DNA of 64,000 nucleotides from the NCBI GenBank assembly GCA_024291935.2, contig CM044315.1, forward strand, positions 79,528,385 through 79,592,384, given 5' to 3'. Position numbers and translations under genes: made by a program. Shown here piece by piece: positions 23,060 through 34,560 of this stretch. The notes beneath the pieces are model-generated. The model saw only the letters and a program-made list of their open reading frames with translations. It was not told the DNA's origin and searched no databases. The stretch comes from Okapia johnstoni (taxonomy: Eukaryota > Chordata > Mammalia > Artiodactyla > Giraffidae). Position 1 is the first letter of the stretch. Each line of letters starts with the position of its first letter.

Positions 23060-23310
23060 CAGCTCTGGGTCAGGCCCTTGGAGGGGGTAAAATGGAGGTG
23101 TATGGGGAGAGGGGACAAATGTAAAGCTTGACTTGTAGAATGTCAGCCTCAGGCAAGTCGGGGAGCAGAACTGAGGATTCTGAGCAGGGGGAGGAACATG
23201 ATGAAACTGTAACCTTAGGATGTATGACCTGATGGTGATGTGCAAGGTGAACTGAGGGTAGGAAGACCAATAGAACAATGAAGAGGTTGCTACAGTAATG
23301 CAGACAGTGG
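23060..23310 (-). repeat. L2 LINE, antisense
   Basis: GGTTGCTACAGTAATGCAGAC and the preceding phrases are antisense L2. It is cut at its right end by an old L1. Confidence 0.65.
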
Positions 23311-23329
23311 CTTTTTGTTTGTTGTGGTT

Positions 23330-24235
23330 TTTGTTTGTTTGTTTTTGCTAATCAAATTAGCAAAGATTTAAAAATTGATAATATGGATAATCGCTTAAGA
23401 AAATGGGTATAATTATTTACTGCTGGTGAGACTGTGACTTGGTATAACCTCTTTTAGAATGCTATCGATATGTATCACCAACTTTTAAAAATTTCATAAC
23501 ATTTGATCCAATACTTTCAAAGGTAATTATCAGAAATTCTCAAATACATGTATGTTCAAAAATGTTCATCAGTGAAAAGAGAGAAGACACCATCCAAGTC
23601 CTCCTCATTAAAGGGAGATGGATAAATATATTAAAATACACTAAACAATGAAATATCAATTTTTAGTGAATTTTATGGCATGTAAGAACTTTTATTTAAG
23701 CTTTAGATCTATTTTTTTTGAAGTAACATTAGTTTATAACATGATATAAAGTTCATATATACAGCATTCTATTTCTGTGGTTTCCATCCATCACCATGTC
23801 ATTGATTACCTTCACCCATTTTGGCCCTACACCAACTTCCCCTCTGGTAACACTACTCTGTTCTCTGTACCTACATGTTTGTTTTTTAAACAATGAAATA
23901 TTTTAACAGAATTGGAAAAGGGGGTTTGGAAGCATTCTTAGTGGAATTAGAAAAATGCTCACAATGTAATGATAAGTGGAAAAATCATGATACAAATGGA
24001 ATGAAGTATCCTAAATTGAATCCTGAAAGAGAAAAAGGACATCAGTAGAAAAGCAAGGGCTGTTCAGATACAGTCTGTACTTTGGTTAATAGCAGTTTAA
24101 TAATTTAGTTAAATAATAATATCATACTAGTGTTAATTTCTCAGTTTTTATAAATGTACCATGGTGATTAAACCTGAGTGAGGGGTATATAGGAAATATC
24201 TATGCTCTTAATATGTTTTTAATGTTTCTGTAAAT
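23330..24235 (+). repeat. Old L1M 3' end, sense
   Basis: AT-rich text with AAATTAGCAAAGATTTAAAAA, GCTGGTGAGACTGTGACTTGG and AGGGAGATGGATAAATATATT fits an ancient L1M 3' end. A second L1 piece in reverse interrupts it at 23657-23887. Confidence 0.65.
23657..23887 (-). mobile_element. L1 3' fragment inserted in L1M
   Basis: Reads in reverse with TTTGAAGTAACATTAGTTTAT and CCCTCTGGTAACACTACTCTG. The 14 bp AAACAATGAAATAT occurs at 23643-23656 and 23888-23901, consistent with a TSD. Confidence 0.7.
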
Positions 24236-24322
24236 CTATGGCTAACATTTCTTGAGCCTTACTATGTCAGGCATTGTGTGAAGTACTTTCCTTACATTTC
24301 ATTTAATCCTATCTTGCATTCA
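24232..24322 (-). repeat. MIR fragment, antisense
   Basis: ATTTCTTGAGCCTTACTATGT, GTGAAGTACTTTCCTTACATT and TCATTTAATCCTATC are MIR in reverse. The Bov-tA to the right truncates it. Confidence 0.65.
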
Positions 24323-24324
24323 TG

Positions 24325-24528
24325 CATGCTGAGTTGCTTCAATCATGTCCGACTCTTTGCGACCCTATGGACTGCAGTCTGCCAGGCTCCTGTGTCCATG
24401 GGATTCTCCAGGCAAGGATACTGGAACGAGGTGCCATGCCCTCCTCCAGGGGATCTTCCCGACCAGGGATTGAACCTGGGTCTCCTGCATTGCAGGCAGA
24501 TTCTTTACTGCTGAGCCACCAGGGAAGC
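24325..24528 (-). mobile_element. Bov-tA SINE
   Basis: Tail on the left (TCATGTCCGACTCTTTGCG), tRNA-like head on the right (GAGCCACCAGGGAAGCCTC). No clear TSD could be resolved. Confidence 0.9.
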
Positions 24529-24629
24529 CTCATCAGATGGATAGTAGTGGTTATCCCTGGGAGGTGGGAACATGTTTCCCCATGATCTTTTGGGTGAGGG
24601 CTGGATGTTGTGGGTAGGGAAAGGACAGG

Positions 24630-24800
24630 GTAAAGTATGAATAGGACTTGTTGTCTGATTAGGTACAGGTGATAAAGTCAGGAACTGAAGATGGCAGTAA
24701 GTTTTGGTGCCACTTCCAGAAGTACAGAAGATAGGAGAGGGGACCAATTTTGGTGGGGGCTAGGGGAAGACTGGATTTCAGCCTCTTCTCTGCTGAGACA
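24630..24800 (-). repeat. L2 LINE fragment, antisense
   Basis: GTTTTGGTGCCACTTCCAGAA and neighbouring text are weakly L2-like in reverse. It may continue the L2 broken at 23,310. Confidence 0.45.
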
Positions 24801-26505
24801 GAGGTGACAGAGGATATCGACTGTTGCATGAACAGTCTGAGGGATGGATCTGGGCTGGCCTCAGAGTCCTGCAGCTCTGGGAATCACAGCTTAAGTATGC
24901 CATGTGATGCTAGGAGAATGCACACATTCAGAGATGGAGAGTGGGGATGAGATGAATAGGGGGCCAACCTGGCCAGGGAAAGCATTGCAAGGAGGGCCAA
25001 GAAGTCCCTGAGCTTCACTGAGTTGCTGCTGAAGCCACCCACCGGCTCAGGGCTAGAAGCGGTGGCTGGAACCATCATTCACAGCCTGGCTCTGTGATAC
25101 CTGGGTAGAGCTCCCATAGCCTAACCTCAGGGCTGGGACAGGTGGAGCACGAATTTGGGGCAAGTCATGGGCAGGCATGGTTATGTTCTCTGGAGAGGTT
25201 CCTATTCCGAAGGGTAGAAAAGTAACCTTCCTGCAGCTTTTTAGAATCTCTGGCCTTCCCGATCTCCCCAGGCCTTATCCTTCCCATCAGCTCATCATTG
25301 CTGAGAAGCCCTTAGATACTCCCTATGCACCCAGAGGAGGAACTCTGCCCTGAGTTCAAGGAACTGAATGCTTCCAGGACGCTGTGAAACCAAGGGCAGC
25401 CATCAGCACTTGGTGGCCTTTCCAGCTCATGCACCTGCCCCTGGCACTTGGTAGCCTACCCTGGGGGATGTCTCCCTCACCCCAGCTATCTCCACCTGGC
25501 TTCCCATCGAAGCCATCTCACTCAGCTACAGTAGGAGAGGCCAGACCTGGGTCCTCTGGACTTCTTCTCTGGAGTCGTTTTGGGCCACCTCTCCAAACCC
25601 CCTGGGCCTCTTGGCCTTGACAGAGAGGCCATGGAGGGACATCAGTCAGCAGTCAGGAGGGCTTGGGCCTGCACTTGTGCGCTCTTCTTGATCAATTTGC
25701 TCTCTTTCTGATCTCTCTGGGCAATTGGGCCCTAGGACCTGAGGCTGTCCCAGGTTTCAGCCCTGCAGGGGACATACTGCAAACTTCTCAGCTGGCTCTA
25801 GGTCCCTGCAGAGCTGCGGGCTGAGGACAGGGCTCCTGTGGTAGCTGGAGTCCTTGCTGCTTCTCTTTGTGGAGGCTGGACAGATGGAGCCCAGGCACAA
25901 GATAAATAAACCAATTAAATCTGAGAAAACACCGTCCTGCTATTTCTCTCCAGAGCCACTGCCCACCCCGATGCAGAGTGAGGGTGGAACTGTCTGGGAG
26001 CTGAGAGGCTGGTGTGGGGATTCTCCGTGTCCCTGCCTGGAGTCCCCTCCGTCAGGCTGGCCCCTGCAGCTTGACATGTTTTCCTAACGTGGTGAACACA
26101 TGCTCTCTCCGGAGGATCACTGTTTTCCCTCCAAGACCCTTCAGTCACACTGGAGGGGAGGAGTAGGAAAGGCCAGGGGTCCCCCAGCTAAGAGGCAGAG
26201 AGAGGAAGGGATAGGGGTTGCTAGAGTGGGGAAGCAGAACTGGGAAGGATGGCAGATGAGGCTGGTCAAGGCTGGGGGAGACAGGAAGTTCCAAGACTTC
26301 AGAAACTCATGGCTGGTAAAGCCCTCCTACCATGGGTCACTCCAGGATCAGTTTAGGAGCAAGCAACACAAGAAAGAGATGGTCACCCTTGGAATCCATC
26401 CTTTTTGAGGACTATAGAAAAGGTGGAAAGAAAAAATCCCACTGTAGAGGAAGCTTCCTTGGGCATGCTGAGCTTCCTTTACTTAAATTTGACCTGTATT
26501 TAGCA
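24801..26505. other. Unique sequence, no gene seen
   Basis: About 1.7 kb without repeats or recognisable exons. Confidence 0.35.
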
Positions 26506-26511
26506 AACCCT

Positions 26512-26734
26512 GGGCTTCCCAGGTGGCGCTAGTGGTAAAGAACCCATCTGCCAATGCAGGAGACATAAAAGACTTGGGTTCAATCCCTGGGTCAGGAAGA
26601 TCCCCTGGAGGAGGGCATGGCAACCCACTCCGGTATTCTTGCCTGGAGAATCCCATGGACAGAGGAGCCTGGTGGGCTACAGTCCATGGGGTCGCAAAGA
26701 GTTGGACACAAAGGAGGCAACTTAGCACAGCATG
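26512..26734 (+). mobile_element. Bov-tA SINE
   Basis: A complete, little-diverged element from GGGCTTCCCAGGTGGCGC to CTTAGCACAGCATG. The flanks TTAGCAAACC (26500-26509) and TTAGCAACC (26735-26743) look like a slightly decayed TSD. Confidence 0.92.
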
Positions 26735-26744
26735 TTAGCAACCT

Positions 26745-28200
26745 TTCAGGGAGCCTCCTAGATGGAAGGCATCGTGCTAGGTGCTGGGGCTGGTGGAACA
26801 AAGCAGATACTGCCTGGCTGGGGAAGATGTTCATATATACTGAGCATTACAAGCGACATCACATCTGTTCTGCTAGAACATGATGGCATGAGCAAAGTGC
26901 TCAGTGGAAAGAAGGGCTCCATTGTATCCGGAGGGGTTGACAAATACTTCACAAAGGAGAGGACCTCTGAGCTGGGTTTTAAAGAGTGATCTAACAAAGG
27001 CTGAATGAAGGCATCAGGGTGGGGAGCTTGGGTGGAGGAAAGTGGGCCAGGTAAACGGAATAGTGTGTGCAGATGCTTGGCGGCCTTAGAGAGCCGAGAT
27101 GTTAATCTAGGAACAATCAAGAGTCCTTGGTGAGTTGTAGGCAGGTACTGGGAGTGACATTTTAGCAAGATCACGCTAGCAGTGGGGTGGTGGATGGGTG
27201 ATAGAAGATTGGATGGTGAACACCAGTTGGGAGGATTTTTAGATAATATAAGTGAGATATCTTGGGACCTGAACTAAATCAGCAGCAGGAACTATGGACA
27301 AGGGGACATATAAAAGGGATGATAAGGAATCTAACAGGGATGCCTAGGTTCCTGGTTTAGGTGCCTGGAAGAAGAGTGATGGTGTTCACATTGAGAAATA
27401 AAGAAAAGAGAAAAAGGTGTGTGTGTATGCGTGTGTGTGTTAAAGCATAATAATGGCTGTTAAAAGACAGGTTTGATCATCAAGGTGGAGATACACAGGA
27501 TGTAGTGGGTTTATGAGTCCAGAACATCTGCAGCAAAGATCACTTCAAGATTTCATGACTGGGTAATTGAAAGGATGATCATGTCATCAACAGAAATAAG
27601 GACCGCTGAAGGTGAATTATGATGGGGTGGGAGCTAGATGATGGATTCAATTTCACAATGTCTGTGGGACAGAGCATTGAAGATATTCACCAGGCAGTTG
27701 GAAAAATGGGATCAGAGCAGCAAGAGGTCAGATTTGGAGCTTCATATTCAGGAGTCCTCTAAATAAAGATGAAAGCTGCAGCTGCAGGGACGGATGAGAT
27801 CATCAGATTAAAGTGTGCACGGAGAGAAGAGGGTCAAAGACAGAACACTAGAAAACACCTACTTTTATTTCGGGTGGGAGGAGGGCAAAGAGCCAGAGAA
27901 GGAGCTGTCTGTAAGGAGAACTAGGCATATGGTACCAGAGAGAGAGGAGGGTGTCCAAGAGGTGGCCAGCGGGTAGGCTGAAGAGTTGTTGGGAAGGGCA
28001 AGGACTAAGATAGACTTGGGGACTCAGATTAATGACCTTTAAGAGAATGGATTCAATAGGGAAGTAGGATGATGGCAGCAGTGAGCCAGGGGTGGGAAGT
28101 GAGGTGGTTAAGTATAAATAAACTTTCGAGCAGCGAGACAGTGAAGGGGACAGAAGTGTAAGAAGTGATGAGGGTTTAAGAGATTTTTCAAAGGGGAAAA
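26745..28200 (-). repeat. L2 LINE, antisense, about 1.45 kb
   Basis: From GCATCGTGCTAGGTGCTGGGG (near the 3' end), through GGACCTCTGAGCTGGGTTTTA and CAATAGGGAAGTAGGATGATG. It extends beyond the 3' UTR into the former ORF2 C-terminal region. No frame of meaningful length survives on the minus strand. Confidence 0.8.
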
Positions 28201-28434
28201 CTTGGTTTGAGTGCATTTCTGTGATACACACAAGAACCATCTGCGTATCAGCCATCTCACAGGGCTGTTGGTCATGCCCCGCCCCTGTCCTGGGGCCTCC
28301 TGTATCCATAGATCCCCAGGGCTAGTGCACCAGTGATCCTGGAGGAGGGGTCCCCCCTTCAGCCTGTGACACTCATCCAACACCTTGGCTCTCTCCTCCC
28401 TTCTTTCTGCCCTGACTCCTCTTCCTTTCCAGAA

Positions 28435-28720
28435 CAAACATTGATGGAACACCTATTATGCGTCATCTGCCTTGGGTGGTACAACACAGGGGTTAGCACA
28501 GGCAAGAAAGGACTTCAGGGGAAGACTACTGAGGCAACCGTAGCAATGCGGTAGTTTGAAGTAGGCAGTAGCAGGTGGGATGGACGAGAGGAGGATGGAC
28601 TTGAAGGGTATGCTGGAGATGGAGACTCCAGGGCTTCAAGATTGACTGGAAGAGGGCTGAGGGGCAAGAAGGAGCCCAGGCTACCTTAGAAGTTTCAGCT
28701 TTGTGGTGCCAGCGGGGGTC
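28435..28720 (-). repeat. L2 LINE, antisense
   Basis: ACATTGATGGAACACCTATTA is the antisense 3' end, with GCAACCGTAGCAATGCGGTAG further in. Confidence 0.6.
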
Positions 28721-28774
28721 AGGAGTGATGCCCAAGGCCTCTCTTGCCTGCTCACAGCCAGGGCTGGTGCGTCA

Positions 28775-28995
28775 ACGATTCTGAAGCAGGCACTCCATCT
28801 CGGGGTAACATGATCCTGTAACGCAGGGCTCCTCTGATGTGGGCTGCTTGCCTTTTACAGCATTAGGGGAGCAACATTTCATGGAAAATTCAATAAATCC
28901 CCCTGTACAGCCAGACGTCTGTAAACAATGGCTTCCAAATTCAATCAGGCTGGGGACCCGCAGCAGCATTTATGAGCTCTAACGTGGAATATTAT
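28775..28995. promoter_or_regulatory. Candidate conserved non-coding element
   Basis: A repeat-free block containing CATGGAAAATTCAATAAATCC, TCTGTAAACAATGGCTTCC (a forkhead-type TAAACA core) and CAGCATTTATGAGC. It is not coding in any frame. The call is based on complexity and motif content only. Confidence 0.4.
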
Positions 28996-28999
28996 ATAG

Positions 29000-29690
29000 G
29001 GGAGTGAGTAGCAGGGGGCTGGGGGAAGGGACTTCCTGGAAGATGAAAGCTCCCGTGTGGTTCCTGCTTTCCGATGCTTAGAGTGGAGTGATTCTCCAGG
29101 TAGAAGTCCTGGCTGTAGGAACTCCTGCACTGGGCCTGAGGCCACTGAGCTGAAGCTGTGGGCTTGGGGAGAAGGATCGAGGACTGGGCCTCTGCGACTG
29201 GCTGTCACAAGGCTGAATGGTCACAGTCACCAGGGCTGAGTGAGCCCCGCAATGCCCCCCACAACCTGCAGGAGACGCCCATCTGAGATCCCTGTGAGTT
29301 GTCACCGTGTGCTTACTGCCTTTGTCATATGGGAAGGCCCTACAGCTTCAAACCTCCTGCTATAAACTTTCCACCTCTTTGGTCCTCAGGCCTGGTAATG
29401 ATCTTCTGTCAGGTCCAGATTGCCCTTCACCTAGTGCAGAACGAGGTGGCGGCAAGGGCACGGACTAGCATTTTGAGAGGTGTTCTGATGACGGGCTGCA
29501 GCAGGCTCTGTTGGGGAGCCTCCAAGCTCTCCTCCACTCTTTAGGCCCCTTTAGATTTCTCCACTCCTCTGCCCTTCGAGCACCTCCAGACTCTGTCCAG
29601 CTGGCCCAGCCTCTGCCTCCTCTAGCACTGTTGCCTACAAACCGTCTGGCAGGCTTTCTCCAGCAAACCGAGGTGGGGCTTCATGAGGCA
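29000..29690. other. Unique sequence, no gene seen
   Basis: No repeat or exon recognised. Confidence 0.3.
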
Positions 29691-29692
29691 GA

Positions 29693-29872
29693 GGAAACAA
29701 CCACGGCTCTGGATCAAAATCCATTCTTGTCATTTACCAGCTACGGATCTTGGATAAGTTACTTTCTTCTCTGAATCTCAGCGTCCTTATCTCTCTGGGG
29801 GAATAACATTAAATGCCTTGCAGGGTGCCTGTGAGGATGAAATTGGACAATGCCTGTCAAGTACCTGGTGTT
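29693..29872 (+). repeat. MIR, sense
   Basis: GATCTTGGATAAGTTACTTTC, TGAATCTCAGCGTCCTTATC and GGATGAAATTGGACAATGCCT follow MIR order. Confidence 0.75.
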
Positions 29873-30192
29873 CTGGTGTAAAATAAGTCTACAAAACATG
29901 CACACTAGCTTCCTTCTCCACGTTTCTCCTCCTCCTCTCAAACCTCCTTATAAGAGAGGTTTGGTGAATCACTGGGAGCTGCCCTCCCTCCAACCAAATG
30001 TACCAGATGTTCCATTAGCTCTTTGCTGGTGTCCTGCACATCTCCCAGGCTCCCTTTGTGATTCCTGTGCATGCCTGATTAGAGTCCAACAGGAAGAGCA
30101 TCAGACATCACAAAAGGCCCTGGCCACACTGAGAGGCACAGGTAAGAGGTGGAGGCACCTCTGGGGTGCCTTGACACTGCAATGCCTTTCTT

Positions 30193-30322
30193 AGAGACAG
30201 AATGTAAGTTTCAGGAGGACAGGAGTTTCCACCTGCTTTGTTTATGGCCCTATTCCCAGTGCCTGGAGCTGGCCTTGACATTTGGTAAATGTTCATTAAG
30301 TACTTCTTAAATGAATCAATTA
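30193..30322 (+). repeat. L2 LINE 3' end, sense
   Basis: GACAGAATGTAAGTTTCAGGA to GGTAAATGTTCATTAAGTAC is the L2 3' terminus. Confidence 0.65.
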
Positions 30323-30814
30323 CTTCAGCTTTTCTCACCACTTTCCTGTGGTTTTTCTCTGGTCCCAGGGGGAGAACAGAGAGTTTGCCTTCCAGAAGAA
30401 CAAACCACAAACCCTCCTGAAAGTCAGGAATCCTCTCTTCCCTCTAAATGTCCTTGGAATGCTGGCCAGGCTTCCCTCCATGGAGCGAGTATGGAGCAGA
30501 GTCACCACCAGAAAGGATTCTCCTTGCCACCCACTGCTGGAAACCCAAGTTTGGGGAAGAATGAGGGGAAGAGGGCGATTCTTGCAGGAGAGGTTTTGTG
30601 GAGCCTCTAGGCTGGATGCAGACATTTGGAGATGGTGCAATTTTAAGTTTTGTGAATGTGAACTGGATATACACTTCCCTCCCTTTTCAGAGGACTGTTC
30701 TATAGCCTTCCCCTACTCCCTTACCCCCTGCCCCAGTCAATTTAAGACACAGGGCAAAAGGGAGAAAAAGGCTGGCTACCCCCAGAGCAACCTTAAGTAG
30801 CATCTTAAAGGGTT

Positions 30815-31000
30815 AATCACAGGTCAGGCTCTGTGCTCAGAACTTCATGCATTGACTCTTTTAGACCTCACATCAGCCTATGCAGAAAGGACAGTGTTAT
30901 CCCCATTTTACCTATAAGGAACTTGAGGCTTAGAGAGGTTAAATAACATGCCAAGATCACAGAGCCGAGAAGAGGAGGGACAGGATGAGGCCCCAGGTCT
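30815..31000 (-). repeat. MIR, antisense
   Basis: TTATCCCCATTTTACCTATAA, GAGGCTTAGAGAGGTTAAATA and CATGCCAAGATCACAGAGCC are an unmistakable reversed MIR core. Confidence 0.85.
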
Positions 31001-31775
31001 GAGCTATGAACCTGCTGCTGCTTCTGAAAAAGGTGATGGAGGGCAGAACTGGACTTGAAGGTTTCTGGGGCCCTGGCAGAGACCAGGCATTCTCCATCTG
31101 CCTCCGCTCTGTCCTTCACCCCCACCTCCTCCAATTCACAGAGGACAACTGAGGTCGTTTGGGAGAGGCTATCTCCTCTGGGCCCCCTGACTTTCTGCTG
31201 CTGGGCCCTCCCTAGGGAAGAGAAAGGAGGTGGGATGGGGTCCAGGGAGAGCTACTGGAGAGCTGCTGCTCCCTGACTCCCGCTACAGATACAAGTGGGA
31301 TGCTCAGTTGGAACCAGTTCCAACCTACTGGGCATACTTACAAGATCCTGCTGGTAGTCTTGGGCTTGAGGCCACCGCTTGCTCCACTGCTTCCAACTGC
31401 CCATAATCCTACCCAACTGGAGGGAGGAGATCCTTTAGGATCTGAGCCAGCATTGAGTTTTTGGTTGTCCATTTGGCTGGAGGAGGTGGGGGGGATCCAA
31501 GGAGACAGATCCCAGGGGTGAGATCTCTCTCTCCACAGCCAGACACCCAGATTCAGGGGCTCTGGGATTTATTCCCCAGGCAGTCACACAAAACGCTTTT
31601 CCCCAACCCCACCCCCCGCAAATAACCGAAAGATGATGGCATGTCCCCAGCACACCCCAGCGACATCCCCACGGACACGCACACTCGGCTTCCACGTGGA
31701 CTTCGGTGACTAGATGGCTGTGTGCTCCGGCTCTCTCTCCCTCAACTCCCCCCAGCCTGCGCTCTCTCATTCTCC
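31001..31775. other. Unique sequence, no gene seen
   Basis: GC-rich unique DNA leading into the candidate regulatory block to the right. No exon recognised. Confidence 0.3.
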
Positions 31776-31779
31776 CTGC

Positions 31780-32030
31780 TAGCTGCTGTAAGGATCAGTC
31801 CCCAAAGAAAAATGCCCAATTTGTCATGTCATGTCCAGCTGTTAACCTCCCGTCGGTAAGCCATGGGGAAGACTTACTTTCTCCTATTTATTTATTTGCC
31901 ACTTGGACAATAGAAGGCCCCAGGCCTGCTGAGTTCTCCATAATAAAGCCACCAACGATCTCCCCCCACCCCTTCCCCTCCCCCCACCCCCATGTCAACA
32001 ACACTAGCCAACCTGCAGGTGTCACTGGGC
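31780..32030. promoter_or_regulatory. Candidate conserved non-coding element beside a CpG-rich patch
   Basis: Repeat-free text with TTTGTCATGTCATGTCCAG, TCCAGCTGTTAAC (an E-box CAGCTG) and CTATTTATTTATTTGCC, followed by a C-rich run. It abuts the CpG-rich segment, so the two may be one regulatory unit (inference). Confidence 0.4.
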
Positions 32031-32470
32031 ATTAACCCCGGGCTTAACTCTGGTTCTGCTGAACCAGAGGGAAGGGGGAGGGGGGAGCGAGCGAAGGTGG
32101 GGGGTCTGACGGGGAGGTCTCCGCACAAAGAGGAAGGCCTGGGGATGGGCTGGCTCATAACCATCGCTCCGGAAAGCTCACTGTGCTGCGGCGGGGGGAG
32201 GGACGGAGGGCGGGATCGACCAAATAATGCGACTCCTTCTTCCCAGCCTCCCCAGTGGTCTCCGGGCGGAGCCGGGGCCGGCGGGTGGCAGGCACCCGGG
32301 CTCACCGCACCTAGCAACACTGCCGAGAGACGGGGCCCTGCAGGAATGAGGGGCGGCCGGCCTGAGCAGGCCCGGGAGGGGCAGGGGCAGGGCGGGAGGC
32401 TCAGACCCTCCAGCCTCGCGCCCCTACTTTCTCCAGCCCTCCCTGGCTCCTCTCTGCGGACATCCTAGAC
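32030..32470. promoter_or_regulatory. CpG-island-like segment, possible unannotated promoter
   Basis: By hand count, 29 CpG dinucleotides lie in about 420 bp (32039-32460), far above the rest of the window. The sequence is G/C rich throughout and free of recognised repeats. An open frame (31992-32468) crosses it but is Gly/Pro/Arg-rich with no domain, so it is read as compositional. A promoter of a non-coding RNA, a poised developmental element or a chance CpG cluster are all possible. Confidence 0.42.
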
Positions 32471-32683
32471 CCAGCCTAATTTGCCCAGGTGGAAGGGCTA
32501 GCGATGCCCCCAGGCTGGGCTCCCCGTCCTCTGGGGATTAAGGAGAAGTTGGGGGTGGGGGTGAATGGGCTACACTTTAGTCAGCGGCCCTTCCTTCTGT
32601 TCAGATGTCAGGGTGAGTTACGTTGGATCACACTGAGGTACCGCCCCCGCGGCCTTTCATCCGGGGCTCCCCATCCTCTCTTG

Positions 32684-32701
32684 CCCCCCCCCCCCCCCCC
32701 C
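32684..32701. repeat. Poly(C) tract, 18 nt
   Basis: An uninterrupted run of 18 C bases just right of the CpG-rich segment. Such a run can vary in length and is prone to sequencing error. Confidence 0.9.
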
Positions 32702-33830
32702 GCCCAGCCCCACCCCGTACAAGCTGTGGAGCAGAAAGCCTAGATTAGGATTGGCTGGGGATGGGCTCCTCAGCTCTCCCTGCAGGGGTTCCCTACTCCT
32801 TGGTGACCACTTCTCCACTGCCAGCATCCTCCCCAACCCACCAGACAACCTAAAATCCAGAGGCACTAGTGGGGCATTGCCCAAAGCTAGTCGCCAAGGC
32901 TCAGTTTGTAACCCACTGACTGTGTCCTCAGCGAGCAAGGCAGAACCCTTAGACTCGTGAAGCCCGGATACAGATGAAAGACCTGGTCAGCTCCTGCCCA
33001 CTGAGTTTTCTCCTGCATCTTTGTTAACTGTCTGCTCCACAGTAGGAGCTCTCTGTTGGCTGAATTAGAATGAAAATAACTTGGAAAAGGAAAATTGATG
33101 GTTACTGCAAAGTTGCCTCCGGGGTCCAAGGGAGTCTGCGCTGGTTCCCACTCTGTTCTTGGCCAAGTGCTGCCATCATTTGTATGAGAAGTGGCTGGAG
33201 AGACTCTAGGGCTGGAAAGACCAGGTACAGAGACAGAGGTCAGAGACCATGGGGACCAGGCAGAAACAGGGTTAGGCAGGTTAGGCGGGTCAGTTAGTGA
33301 GGTTAGTTAGGTCAAGCCCATACTTTCCTGTAGTAAGAGCCCTGGTTGCCACAGTGCGGGAAGCAAAGACCACCCTCCACCCAGGGACATCAAAGGCTAA
33401 AATTTTTCTCAAGAGGGATTTCTCAAGATTTCATTTTACAAAATTACCTATCTCCAGGAGATGGTTGGTAAGAAGGAGGCTAACAGCTACAATGTTACAG
33501 AGTGAGACATCCAGAATGGGAAGGCATCTGACCATACTGAAGATTCACCCATCACTGTTCAGTGTGAGAAGCTAGTGGGACCCTCTCTGGAGCTGTTGCA
33601 CAGTGCCCTGGAATGCCCTAGAAAAGAGCAGCTTCCAGCAGGGGCACAGTGGTTACCTGTCCAGCATAGAAATGGGAAAGCTTCTGTGGTGGGCAGGAAA
33701 TGGGGCTATGAGATAGGTCTCTGAGGAGCCTTCCAGTTAGTGCTCAGAAGTTATGATTCTAAAGACGTTATGATTCAATCTAGGAGGGTGCGTACAGACG
33801 AAAAAAATCTAGACAACCATGTGAGATGGA
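32702..33830. other. Unique sequence, no gene seen
   Basis: About 1.1 kb without a recognised repeat or exon. Confidence 0.3.
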
Positions 33831-33834
33831 TTGG

Positions 33835-33922
33835 GATTTGAATCCTGGCTCAGTTGATTACTAGCTGTGTGACTTCGGGTAAGTTACTTGACTTCTCTTA
33901 AGTTTCTCTTCCATAAAAGGAA
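33835..33922 (+). repeat. MIR fragment, sense
   Basis: TTTGAATCCTGGCTCAGTTG, CTAGCTGTGTGACTTCGGGTA and AGTTACTTGACTTCTCT are MIR. A BovB piece interrupts it on the right. Confidence 0.75.
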
Positions 33923-33927
33923 GTGCA

Positions 33928-34050
33928 TGAGGCCAAGTCATTGGAAAAGACCCTGAAGCTGGGAAAGATTGAAGGGAGAAGGAGAAGAGGGCAACAGAGG
34001 ATGAGATGGATGTATGGCATCACCGATTCAATGGACATGAACTTGGGCCC
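33928..34050 (+). mobile_element. BovB LINE internal fragment near the ORF end
   Basis: The plus-strand frame encodes SLEKTLKLGKIEG, RRRGQQRMRW and ITDSMDMN, which is the last part of the BovB polyprotein before the 3' tail. Both ends are missing, including the usual 3' terminus, which is unusual for target-primed insertion. Confidence 0.75.
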
Positions 34051-34224
34051 AGCAGCCACCACAAAAGGAGGATGTATTAGTACCCCTATTCACGGCAGTT
34101 GGCTCATCCATTCAAGGAGTATGGTCTTTCTCCCACTTCACTCCTCCATCACCCTCAGTTCTCGACAGAGATGCTGCAGTGGTTGCTTTGTGGGGGAGGC
34201 ATATACACATTTCTTATCTGGCCT

Positions 34225-34560
34225 GAATAGCAGGCATTAAAATGCATTTTGTTTCGCCCAGGACAATAAAGAAAAAAAGGGAAGCTTTAAGTCACTAATA
34301 AAAATCAAATGTAGGCAGTTTGCAGGAGTGATCAGCTCAGAGCTTTGCTGTTCTCTTGTTAAGGGTCTGGAGCCATAAATAACTTCCCCATAAGAAGGCA
34401 GAGGCGAGGGGGAGTGAGTGAGAGGGAACGCAACAACACCAAATTTTTCATTTTTCTCCATAAATCATTTCAGCGTGCGATAATATTTGTTTTTTCTAAT
34501 GAGTCTCTTGTGATCCATTCCAGGAGCTAACATCAGGGCCTGTCAGGGGGTGATGTGTGG
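34225..34560. promoter_or_regulatory. Candidate conserved non-coding element
   Basis: A repeat-free block with CAGGCATTAAAATGCATTTTG, GTCACTAATAAAAATCAAATG and CAGCGTGCGATAATATTTG. The text is complex and AT-rich, with several homeodomain-type and one MADS-like (CCATAAATAACT) core. There is no coding frame. Confidence 0.4.

Noticed and set aside
31992..32468. 158-codon plus-strand frame across the CpG-rich patch
   Set aside because: Gly/Arg/Pro-rich translation is what CpG-rich non-coding DNA gives. There is no homology or conserved start context that I could see.
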